Below, piece by piece: positions 30,900-38,259 of a DNA stretch of 64,000 nucleotides. Position 1 is the first letter of the stretch. Every line of letters begins with the position of its first letter. Position numbers and translations under genes: made by a program. The stretch comes from Streptosporangium becharense (GTDB lineage: Bacteria > Actinomycetota > Actinomycetes > Streptosporangiales > Streptosporangiaceae): the NCBI RefSeq assembly GCF_014204985.1, contig NZ_JACHMP010000001.1, positions 4,030,001-4,094,000 of the forward strand, in the 5' to 3' direction. The notes beneath the pieces are model-generated. The model saw only the letters and a program-made list of their open reading frames with translations. It ran no database searches and was not told the DNA's origin.

Positions 30900-32288
30900 T
30901 CAGTCGCCGTGGCTCTCCAGGACGTCGCTCCACTCGCCCAGGACGCGAGCGGGCTCGTTCGAGCCGGCGGGGGGAACGTGGGTCACATACATGCGTCCGT
31001 AGGTGGCGCTCACCGACGTGGCGAAGGACTTGTTCCGGGTGCGCACGGCTGCCGAACCCTTCAGCCTGACCGTCGCGCCCGGCTGCTTCGCCGTGCGAAC
31101 CTCGGTGGAACGGGCGCCGTACCAGATCAGGGCGCCCCCGTCGCTGGTCCTGAGCGTGCGTACCGGTCCCTCAAGCCGGTACGACAGGGTGAGCCCCCAG
31201 TCGGCCTGCTCCAGCCGGGTGCGTTCCCGCTGCCAGAAGAGCACGGTGTCGCTGGTCCACGGCCCCTCTTCGAAGCGTGGGTCGTTCTCGGCCCGCTCCA
31301 GGCTCGCCAGGTGGGCGCGGGCGATCTGGCGCGGGGTGGCGATCAGCCCCGGAGCGTTCTCCGGCAGGCTCGTGGCGTAGCCCTCGGCATCGGTGGCGAT
31401 CTTCGGGAAGCGCGCGGGGGTGGCCCGTGTGTCGGCGGCCGACGCCACCAGCCGCCACCCGCCCGGCGCCGAGCTCATCACGTCGGCGACCCGGGCCACC
31501 CCGGGTTCGTACGAGACGGCCACGAACCAGTCGGCCTCGCCCGCCACGCGGCGCGGGATCCAGATCTGCGGGTTGGGCCAGATCCCCGACGCCAGTGACG
31601 TGCCCTGCATCTCGGCGGTCCTGAAGCCCGCCCGTGTCATCTCCAGGGCGAGCCCGTGCTCCAGTTTCCGCACGGCGTCCTGGTCCTTGTGCGCCTGGGC
31701 CGCCGACAGTGCTCGTTGGTAGCGGCCGTGAATGCCGTACGCCTCCTTCTGGGTGAGCTGCGGCGCGCTCGCCCGCGCCGGTGATTCGGCGGGCGGTGAG
31801 CCGTCGGACGGCGGGGTGGTCGTCGCCCGGGGCCGCTCGCCGGGGCCCGCGGGGTCGCCGGTGGAGTTCTCCGCCGCTTTCCTGGTGCTTTCGTTCGTCG
31901 CCTCCGTCGCGTCGGCGGTGCCGGGAGAAGGCTCCCCACTGCTCTTTCCACTCGGCTTCGGGGTGGATCCGGGTCGTTGTGCGCCTCCGGAGGCGTCGGG
32001 CATCGCCGACGGGGACGAGCCGGCCTCCCCCCAGTCGTCACCGGAGGGGTTGGCGGTGGGATTCGACGCCAGGGACGGCCCGGAGGGTGTCCGGGTCACG
32101 AGCCAGATCACGGAAGCGGCGATGATCACCAGAACCACCGCGAACAGAATGACCTTCCGCCAGTCGAATGACAGGAGGCGTTCGGGATGCCAGTCGGATG
32201 AGTGCTCGGAATCATGTCTGGCGGAACCGCCGCCGCGGCCAGAGGACCCAGCCTGCCCATCTGGGAAATCTGATGCACGCCATGACAT
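30900..32288 (-). CDS. Single-helix membrane protein with large outer domain
   Basis: Protein of 462 aa and first gene of the operon. A cytoplasmic N-terminus of about 45 residues, one helix (VILFAVVLVIIAASVIWLV), a Ser/Pro/Thr linker of about 110 residues and an outer domain of about 300 residues. The motif SYEPGVARVADVMSSAPGGWRLVASAADT ... IATDAEGYATSL recalls DUF8094-type lipoprotein domains of actinobacteria ('G.W.l......P.i..da.GyA'); this assignment is tentative. ATG 32288 follows a weak ribosome site and an A/T-rich promoter region. It ends 28 bp before the next gene of the operon. Confidence 0.8.
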   Translation of the reverse strand: MSWRASDFPDGQAGSSGRGGGSARHDSEHSSDWHPERLLSFDWRKVILFAVVLVIIAASVIWLVTRTPSGPSLASNPTANPSGDDWGEAGSSPSAMPDASGGAQRPGSTPKPSGKSSGEPSPGTADATEATNESTRKAAENSTGDPAGPGERPRATTTPPSDGSPPAESPARASAPQLTQKEAYGIHGRYQRALSAAQAHKDQDAVRKLEHGLALEMTRAGFRTAEMQGTSLASGIWPNPQIWIPRRVAGEADWFVAVSYEPGVARVADVMSSAPGGWRLVASAADTRATPARFPKIATDAEGYATSLPENAPGLIATPRQIARAHLASLERAENDPRFEEGPWTSDTVLFWQRERTRLEQADWGLTLSYRLEGPVRTLRTSDGGALIWYGARSTEVRTAKQPGATVRLKGSAAVRTRNKSFATSVSATYGRMYVTHVPPAGSNEPARVLGEWSDVLESHGD

Positions 32289-32400
32289 AGGTCCAAATAT
32301 TAGACTGACGGTGATCTATTGTGAAGGTAAAGGGCAGAGTAATTGGTACTTATAGGTTATGGATTTAAAAATAATACCTAATCATTGATAGTGTTGGCCC
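32289..32400 (-). promoter_or_regulatory. A/T-rich promoter region of the seven-gene operon
   Basis: This stretch is strikingly A/T-rich for the window (runs such as GGATTTAAAAATAATACC on the plus strand), and it directly precedes the first gene of the minus-strand operon. It is the only obvious place for the operon promoter. I cannot fix individual -35/-10 boxes with confidence. Confidence 0.45.
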
Positions 32401-32968
32401 GAAACTCGTGTGGTGCTACCTGCTGGCATGCTTCCGAGGGGTCGTGTTCCCCGTTCTCTAGAGATGTCAAGACATCTCGGGGTTTCGGGCGTCCCGTCAG
32501 GTTTTTTGAGGGGCCGCCGTTTTTCGCGGATGAGCCCGTCGTTTGCTCTCTGTTGGAGTTTCCGTCGTCCGCCCGTACGGCCGGCGGCGGGCGAAGATCG
32601 GAAAGTTCTTTTGGCTCCGGGATTGGTGTGGCTCGTCATATCAAGTTGATATGGATGTGTTTCGTCCTGATTGGTAATCAAGGCCGGGCATGACCGGGTG
32701 AATTGGAGATCTCCTTTTCCTGTCCCCTATCATCACCGTGCCGGGGCGGGGCTGGAACCGCCGGGCCGGGACGGGCCGGGATCTCGGGGCGGGGCTGGCC
32801 GAGCCCCCAAGGCGGGACGGACTCGGACCCCGAGTCGGAGCGGGGCTGGAACCCCGGGTCGGCGCGGACCGGGACCCGAAGGCGGACCGGGAGCCGTCGG
32901 CCGCCGGACGGCGACCCGCGATCGGGGTATGGACCTCACCAGGGACAACCGCAGCACGGGGGACCGTC
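32401..32968. other. Intergenic region with palindrome and G-rich repeats; no gene supported
   Basis: Short open frames occur on both strands (for example 32385–32693 plus and 32382–32681 minus), but neither has a ribosome site or family resemblance. From about 32740 to 32930 a degenerate repeat of GGGGCTGGAACC-type and GGACGGACTCGG-type units fills the space before the small gene at 32969. Confidence 0.6.
32461..32478. promoter_or_regulatory. Perfect 8-bp palindrome GAGATGTC-AA-GACATCTC
   Basis: An 18-bp dyad with two central bases, located 170 bp upstream of the membrane-operon start on the other side of the A/T-rich region. It may be an operator for a dimeric regulator or a leftover terminal repeat of a mobile element; nothing adjacent decides between the two. 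Confidence 0.45.
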
Positions 32969-33244
32969 ATGACCACCTACATCCTGTCGATCGTCGAAGG
33001 CGACGCCGGTGCCGCCTCCGACACCGCTTCCGGCACCACCTCCGGCGCCGTGTCCGGTGCCGCTTCCGGCACGGACCTCTTCTCGCCCGCCTCCCCGATC
33101 TCCTTCAGCGAACTCGACCCGTACACCCTGATGTGGCTGACCGAGCACGGCTACGAGGAACCGGGCAGGCGCGTCGTGGTCACCCCGGCGGGCCACGACC
33201 CGGCCGGGGTCAGGGTGATCGCCTCCCGCGACGTGGACCTCTGA
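32969..33244 (+). CDS. Small acidic hypothetical protein
   Basis: Protein of 91 aa from ATG 32969 with GGGGGAC upstream. It starts MTTYILSIVEGDAG, has an Ala/Ser/Gly/Thr-rich middle (DTASGTTSGAVSGAASG) and a folded-looking end (SELDPYTLMWLTEHGYEEPGRRVVVTPAGHDPAGVRVIASRDVDL). No signal peptide or known domain. The frame is open further upstream through repetitive sequence, which I do not count as coding. Confidence 0.55.
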   Translation: MTTYILSIVEGDAGAASDTASGTTSGAVSGAASGTDLFSPASPISFSELDPYTLMWLTEHGYEEPGRRVVVTPAGHDPAGVRVIASRDVDL

Positions 33245-33611
33245 GCGGAACGGACCTCCGGTCCCCGGCTCCGGTCTCCCGCGGCAGTCTCCGGACACTT
33301 CGCCCGCGAGGGGATTCGAAGCCCGCAATAGGACGAACGGGATTCGAGCCTGTTCAGCGGGGTAGGGAGATTAATCAACTAAAAGCGTACTGATGGCCGG
33401 GTTTGCCGCAGAAACCTCGCAAACTCACACCGCGGCGTCCGCACGGACCGGGCCGTCGTCCGCGGCCGTCGTCCGCCGTGCCCACATCGGGCCTCCGTCG
33501 TCGGGTCACCGATCCCCGGGCGTGGACGGACGCCGCCGCCTGCGCGTTCCCGCAGGCGCGGTGTCCCGGTCGGCGGCGGATTCGTAAGTCCCGAGACGAA
33601 AGGATCGCCCG
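33245..33611. other. Intergenic; no gene seen
   Basis: A stretch of 367 bp between the small acidic protein and the MBL hydrolase. It has GATTCGAA- and GATTCGAG-like pieces near 33313 and 33341 that recall tRNA T-arms, but no cloverleaf can be built. A locally A/T-rich patch near 33370–33390 (GGGAGATTAATCAACTAAAA) could hold a promoter for the downstream gene. Confidence 0.5.
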
Positions 33612-34466
33612 ATGTCCCTTCCGGAAGACGCGAGCGTGTTCTTCGTGGGGAACGCCACCACGCTGATCCGCTACAACGGTTTCACCCTCCTCACCGACCC
33701 GAACTTCCTGCACCGGGGCCAGCGTGCCCACCTCGGCTACGGCCTGAACTCCCGGCGGCGCACCGACCCGGCGATCGGGGTGGAGGAACTCCCACCGCTG
33801 GACGCCGTGGTGCTGTCCCACATGCACGGAGACCACTGGGACCGGGTGGCGCGGAAGGGGCTGAACAAGGACACGCCGATCATCACCACGCCCCACGCGG
33901 CCCGCCGCCTCCGGCACCAGGGGTTCGGCGCGGCCGTCGGCCTGCGTACCTGGCATGACCACGAGCTGTACCGGGACGGCCGCACGGTCAAGATCACATC
34001 ATTGCCCGCCCGGCACGCACCCGGTGGCGCGCAGGCGCTGCTACCGCCGGTCATGGGCAGCATGCTGGAGTTCTGCGGCGCCGACGGCCGAGTGGACCTG
34101 CGCATACACCTCAGCGGAGACACCCTGATGGACCACCGGTGCCTGTCGGGCATCCCCCGGCGCTTCCCCGACATCGACCTGGGCATCGTGCACCTGGGCG
34201 GCACCAGGATCCTCGGCATGCTGGTCACCATGGACGGCGAGCAGGGTGCTCGCTGGGTCAACCTCATCAACCCGCGGACCGTCATGCCGGTGCACTACGA
34301 CGACTACACCGTCTTCACCTCGTCCCTCGACGACTTCCGGCGCCACGTCGAGCGCGTCGGCTGGGCCGACCGCGTGCGGTACGTCGCCCGAGGCGAAAGC
34401 CTCCACCTGCCGACACGCCACGGGGCGGACATCTTCCGGACGCCGGAGATGGGTAGGCCCTCCTAG
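33612..34466 (+). CDS. MBL-fold metal-dependent hydrolase
   Basis: Metallo-beta-lactamase-fold protein of 284 aa. The metal motif is HMHGDHWD (His70, His72, Asp74, His75), with later ligands expected at RHAPGG and LSGDTL, and a closing His in MPVHYDDYT. The sequence resembles UlaG/NAPE-PLD-like hydrolases (FFVGNATTLIRYNGFTLLTDPNFL at the N-terminus is typical). ATG 33612 with GAAAGGA upstream. Substrate unknown. Its last codons and stop lie in a 30-bp sequence that is duplicated 66 bp downstream. Confidence 0.88.
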   Translation: MSLPEDASVFFVGNATTLIRYNGFTLLTDPNFLHRGQRAHLGYGLNSRRRTDPAIGVEELPPLDAVVLSHMHGDHWDRVARKGLNKDTPIITTPHAARRLRHQGFGAAVGLRTWHDHELYRDGRTVKITSLPARHAPGGAQALLPPVMGSMLEFCGADGRVDLRIHLSGDTLMDHRCLSGIPRRFPDIDLGIVHLGGTRILGMLVTMDGEQGARWVNLINPRTVMPVHYDDYTVFTSSLDDFRRHVERVGWADRVRYVARGESLHLPTRHGADIFRTPEMGRPS

Positions 34467-34545
34467 GAGACGACCCGGTGACCCGGGCAGGGCTGGACGT
34501 AGGCGTGCTCGACGCTGGGTAGGCCCTCCTGGGAGGCGACCCGGT
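34450..34545. repeat. 30-bp direct repeat spanning the MBL stop codon
   Basis: The 30 bp at 34450–34479, which contain the end and TAG stop of the hydrolase gene, recur at 34516–34545 with two mismatches. The spacing between copy starts is 66 bp. The first half of each copy contains CCTCC(T/G)(A/G)GGAG, a small dyad. Confidence 0.85.
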
Positions 34546-34652
34546 CCCTCCCCTCGGCCCGGGTCCACGGTTTCCACCGCGGTCCGGGACGGAGTCCACG
34601 GCGGTCCGGGAACGAGCGGGGCAGCCCGGCGAGGCTGCCGGACGGGGGACAC

Positions 34653-35411
34653 ATGACGCACGAGTCCGGCTCCTCGGCGCACGGACGGGAATTCGACCCC
34701 TCCGCGTACGGACGGAAGATCGCCGACGTCTACGACACGACGGTGGAGCAACTCCCCACGGACGCCGCCGTGGACCGGCTCCACGAACTGGCGGACGGCG
34801 GGCCCGTCCTGGAGTTCGGCATCGGCACCGGCCGGCTGGCCCTTCCCCTGGCGGCCCGGGGCCTGGCCGTCGCCGGAGTCGACGGCTCGGCGGAGATGGT
34901 CGAGGTGCTGCGCTCCAAGCCGGGCGGCGACCGGATACCGGTGACCGTGGGCGACTTCGCCGCCACCCGGGTCGAAGGCGAGTTCGCCCTGGTCGTCCTG
35001 GCGCTCAACACGATCTTCGCACTCCCCTCACAGGACGCCCAGGTGAACTGCTTCCGCAACGCGGCGGCCCACCTCCGCCCCGGCGGCCGGTTCGTCGTCG
35101 AGGCGTGGGTACCCGACCCGGCGGCGTTCCGGAACGGGTCGGCGCTGCGCCTGCTGTCGCTGAGCGAGGACACGGTCCTCGCCGAGGCGGCCCGGCTGTC
35201 CACGGCCGACCAGATGATGTACACCACCAAGATCAGAATGACCGCCGGCGGACTGCGCCTGCTGCCCGCCAACCACCGCTACGCCTGGCCGGCCGAACTC
35301 GACCTGATGGCCCGCCTGGCCGGTCTGGAGCGTGAACACCGCTGGTCCGACTGGACGGGCACCCCGTTCACCGACGACAGCCGCACACACGTGTCGGTCT
35401 ACCGGCTCTGA
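34653..35411 (+). CDS. Class I SAM-dependent methyltransferase
   Basis: Protein of 252 aa. Motif I is VLEFGIGTGRLALPLAARG, followed by VAGVDGSAEMVEVLRSK (motif post-I), VTVGDFAATRVEGEFALVVLALNTIFAL (motif II) and AAAHLRPGGRFVVEAWVPD (motif III). ATG 34653 begins MTHESGSSAHGREFDPSAYG, preceded by GGGGGA. The C-terminal half includes DLMARLAGLEREHRWSDWTGTPF, typical of small-molecule methyltransferases of the class. Target unknown. Probably independent of the MBL gene 186 bp upstream. Confidence 0.88.
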   Translation: MTHESGSSAHGREFDPSAYGRKIADVYDTTVEQLPTDAAVDRLHELADGGPVLEFGIGTGRLALPLAARGLAVAGVDGSAEMVEVLRSKPGGDRIPVTVGDFAATRVEGEFALVVLALNTIFALPSQDAQVNCFRNAAAHLRPGGRFVVEAWVPDPAAFRNGSALRLLSLSEDTVLAEAARLSTADQMMYTTKIRMTAGGLRLLPANHRYAWPAELDLMARLAGLEREHRWSDWTGTPFTDDSRTHVSVYRL

Positions 35412-35585
35412 CCCCCGGACCGCCGGCGGCGCACCCTCATGTGGGGAGGAACCGGTGGCGCTGTGTGCACGCCCGGCCGCCGGGTGCCGCATGGGCGGCG
35501 GCACCCGGCCACCCTGATGCCGCCGGCCGATCGCCGCAGCGCGGATCCACGCCCGTCCGATCCTCACGCCGACCCATCGCCCGGG

Positions 35586-35625
35586 TAAAAGAAAAGTGCT
35601 GGTCAGCTCTCTGGCTGACCAGCAC
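35586..35625 (-). terminator. Rho-independent terminator of tRNA-Leu
   Basis: On the minus strand a perfect 12-bp stem (arms at 35614–35625 and 35596–35607) with a 6-nt loop is followed by TTTTCTTTTAC. It begins 20 nt after the tRNA 3' end and is among the clearest terminators in the window. Confidence 0.9.
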
Positions 35626-35644
35626 CTCACTGGTGAATCGAGTG

Positions 35645-35730
35645 TGTCCGAGGGGGGACTTGAACCCCCATGCCCCGCAAAGGGCACTAGCACCTCAAGC
35701 TAGCGCGTCTGCCTATTCCGCCACCCGGAC
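35645..35730 (-). tRNA. tRNA-Leu (anticodon GAG)
   Basis: Cloverleaf read on the minus strand. Acceptor arms GTCCGGG / CTCGGAC pair (one G-T), the anticodon stem is CTAGC / GCTAG with loop TTGAGGT giving GAG, a long variable arm follows, and the T-arm holds GGGGGTTCAAGTCCCCC. The discriminator is A; CCA is not encoded. Length 86 nt, as expected for a class II tRNA. Confidence 0.95.
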
Positions 35731-35895
35731 TTGGTGCCTGCACGGGGGACCGTCATCCCTCGTCGGCGGACCCAGGTTAGCAAACTCTTGAGCGTGCGTC
35801 ATATCGGTAAGTACGCGGGCACGGCCGGGGTGCCGGTGGGAGGGGCGCGGCGGCAGGATGGAGGGGCAAGTCGTACCGAACCCAAGGAGTCCCAC

Positions 35896-37203
35896 ATGAC
35901 CGTGCTCAACGGTGAGGACGAGGTCGTCGGGCTGTGCCGTGACCTGATCCGGATCGACTCGACCAACGCCGGCGACAACTCGGGGCCCGGGGAGCGGGCC
36001 GCGGCAGAGTACGTGGCCGGGAAGCTGGCCGAGGTCGGGCTGGAGCCGAAGATCCTGGAGTCGGACAGCCGCAGGGCGAACGTGATCGCCCGGATCGAGG
36101 GTGAGGACCCCTCACGCGGCGCGCTGCTGCTCCACGGGCATCTGGACGTCGTCCCCTTCGACGCCGGCGACTGGACCCGGCACCCGCTCAGCGGAGAGGT
36201 CGCCGACGGGTGCGTCTGGGGACGCGGTGCGGTCGACATGAAGGACATGGACGCGATGATCCTCGCGGTCGTGCGGCAGCGGCTCAGCCAGGGACGCAGG
36301 CCACCGCGGGACGTGGTGCTGGCGTTCACCGCCGACGAGGAGGCCGGGGGCGAGTACGGCGCGCAGTGGCTGGCCGACAAGCACGGGGACCTGTTCGAGG
36401 GGTGCACCGAGGCCATCGGCGAGGTCGGCGGGTTCAGCGTCTCCGTCGACGAGGCGCGCAGGCTCTACCTGATCGAGGCGGCGGAGAAGGGCATCGCCTG
36501 GATGCGCCTGACCGCGACCGGCCGGGCAGGGCACGGCTCGATGCTCAACAGTGAGAACGCGGTGACGGAGCTGGCCGAGGCGGTCGGCCGCATCGGGCGT
36601 CACGAGTGGCCGGTGCGGCTGACGCGGACGGTCAGGACGTTCCTGGAGGAGACCTCCAGGGCACTGGAGATCGAGTTCGACCCGGAGGACGCCGAGAAGA
36701 CCGTGGCCAAGCTCGGCCCGCTGGCGCGGATGATCGGCGCCACGCTGCGCAACACCGCCAACCCCACGATGCTGCAGAGCGGCTACAAGGCCAACGTGAT
36801 CCCGCAGACCGCGACCGCGCACGTGGACGGGCGTTTCCTACCGGGGTACGAGGAGGAGTTCTTCGCGACGATCGACGAGTTGCTCGGCCCCAACGTGACC
36901 AGGGAGTTCGTCTACCACGACATCGCGGTCGAGACGGGGTTCGAGGGGTCGCTGGTGCGGGCGATGACCGACTCGCTCCTCGCCGAGGACCCGGGCGCGC
37001 TGGCCGTGCCGTACACGCTCTCGGGGGGTACGGACCTGAAGGCGTTCAGCAGGCTGGGCATCCGCGGGTTCGGGTTCGCGCCGCTGAAGCTCCCCGCCGA
37101 CCTGGACTTCTCCGGCATGTTCCACGGGATCGACGAACGGGTTCCGGTGGATTCGCTGCGGTTCGGGGTTCGGGTTCTTGACCGCTTCTTGGACGCGTGT
37201 TGA
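35896..37203 (+). CDS. M20-family metallopeptidase/deacylase
   Basis: Zinc-dependent M20 (ArgE/DapE/CPG2-like) enzyme of 435 aa. LLHGHLDVVPFDAGDWTRHPLSG holds the first metal His and Asp, WGRGAVDMKDMDA the bridging Asp, and AFTADEEAGGEYGA the catalytic Glu pair. The dimerisation domain follows (MRLTATGRAGHGSM). SGGTDLKAF and FHGIDERVPVDSL supply the late Ser/Thr and metal His. ATG 35896 has AAGGAG at good spacing; the upstream part of the frame overlaps the region of the tRNA promoter. Likely cytoplasmic; the substrate (peptide or acyl-amino acid) is not defined. Confidence 0.92.
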   Translation: MTVLNGEDEVVGLCRDLIRIDSTNAGDNSGPGERAAAEYVAGKLAEVGLEPKILESDSRRANVIARIEGEDPSRGALLLHGHLDVVPFDAGDWTRHPLSGEVADGCVWGRGAVDMKDMDAMILAVVRQRLSQGRRPPRDVVLAFTADEEAGGEYGAQWLADKHGDLFEGCTEAIGEVGGFSVSVDEARRLYLIEAAEKGIAWMRLTATGRAGHGSMLNSENAVTELAEAVGRIGRHEWPVRLTRTVRTFLEETSRALEIEFDPEDAEKTVAKLGPLARMIGATLRNTANPTMLQSGYKANVIPQTATAHVDGRFLPGYEEEFFATIDELLGPNVTREFVYHDIAVETGFEGSLVRAMTDSLLAEDPGALAVPYTLSGGTDLKAFSRLGIRGFGFAPLKLPADLDFSGMFHGIDERVPVDSLRFGVRVLDRFLDAC

Positions 37204-37314
37204 CGCGTTCCCCGGAAAACCATGCCTCTGACTGTAGGTAGTGCTAGCGTGACTCTCCGTTGAGGGGGTGGCTCGTGATTCGTGCGAGCCTGCCCGGAGC
37301 TTTGGGGAGGTCGT

Positions 37315-37935
37315 GTGGCACGCATGCCGCGAGAGCAGCGGGGGGCGTCATCGCCCGCTGTTCAGTGCGTGCCCACGACTGCTTTCACCGACGACACGGT
37401 CCACGCCCGGGATGACCGGATGGCGCGGCTCGCGGCCGGCGTTCGGCGGGTCGTCGGGCGGGCCTTCAGCATCGGCGGCCTCCTGGCCGCCGGGTGGCTG
37501 CTCGCAGTCGTCTTCGGACTCCTCAGTGCCACTCCCGCTGCCGCGGAAACCACCGCGGAGACGGGAGCCGCCGGCTCCGGCCCTCTTGGCGTAGCCGCTT
37601 CCGGATCGGCCGTTCGGGTCGATGGATTCCCCACGGGCAGCGGTGGGCTGTCGGCCTCAGACAACGCCGCAGCCATGGCAGGGCGGGGTGTGGACGGGCT
37701 GACCAGCCAGTTCACGCCGGGCTTCCCGGCCCCCGCCACCGACGACCACGGTTCTGGCGCCAATGGATTCGTGCCCCAGACCAGTGGTGGGTCCGGCCTT
37801 TTCGGGCCGGGTCTGGGAGACATCCCGCGGTTCGTCTACGACCCGCGGCTCATGGCCCGGCGTCTTCCGCCGGCGCTCGTGCTCCCCCCAGTCGTCCGCA
37901 CAGCGGCGGACGATCCTTCCTTCTCCCCTGACTGA
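37315..37935 (+). CDS. Secreted or membrane-anchored hypothetical protein
   Basis: Protein of 206 aa. A long basic N-terminal region precedes a hydrophobic segment and a likely cleavage site (FSIGGLLAAGWLLAVVFGLLSATPAAA|ETT). The mature part is Gly/Ser/Pro-rich without Cys or known domain. GTG 37315 has GGGGAGG just upstream; ATG 37324 is an alternative. It lies 324 bp upstream of the multi-chaplin gene on the same strand, which suggests, without proving, a link with surface structures. Confidence 0.65.
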   Translation: MARMPREQRGASSPAVQCVPTTAFTDDTVHARDDRMARLAAGVRRVVGRAFSIGGLLAAGWLLAVVFGLLSATPAAAETTAETGAAGSGPLGVAASGSAVRVDGFPTGSGGLSASDNAAAMAGRGVDGLTSQFTPGFPAPATDDHGSGANGFVPQTSGGSGLFGPGLGDIPRFVYDPRLMARRLPPALVLPPVVRTAADDPSFSPD

Positions 37936-38259
37936 CCTCGTCTCGCCGGCCGGTCATGCCCTTCCCGGGGCTCACCACGGCCGTGTCCTCCCCGGGCTCT
38001 TCGCCGGTCAGGCCCTTCCCGGGCACGCCGGTCACGGAGTGCGGCCGGATCCCGTGCGCACGTGTGATCCCCGCACGACCGGGAGCCGCTCCGACGGTGA
38101 GCGACGAAACAGGACGACGAGTAGATCAGCAGGCAGTTCCTCTCCTTCGTGACGGCCGCCGGGGCCTCCGCTGTGCGGACCCGACCGGGCCTCGCGCGGT
38201 CTCGCGCGCCGTCACGAGATGTCAGGTACCCCCCCGAGAACCGTGTAGGAGCGTCAATC
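37936..38259. other. Intergenic before the chaplin gene; no gene seen
   Basis: This 324-bp stretch is GC-rich with short repeats of CCTTCCCGGG (37971, 38010). A ribosome site TAGGAG (38245–38250) serves the chaplin gene. I found no convincing promoter boxes or open frame. Confidence 0.5.

Noticed and set aside
32382-32681. Small gene on either strand in the low-GC stretch
   Set aside because: Neither frame has a ribosome site, family resemblance or the codon bias of neighbouring genes.
33300-33360. tRNA or tRNA remnant (GATTCGAA/GATTCGAG pieces)
   Set aside because: No acceptor, D or anticodon arm can be paired around them.
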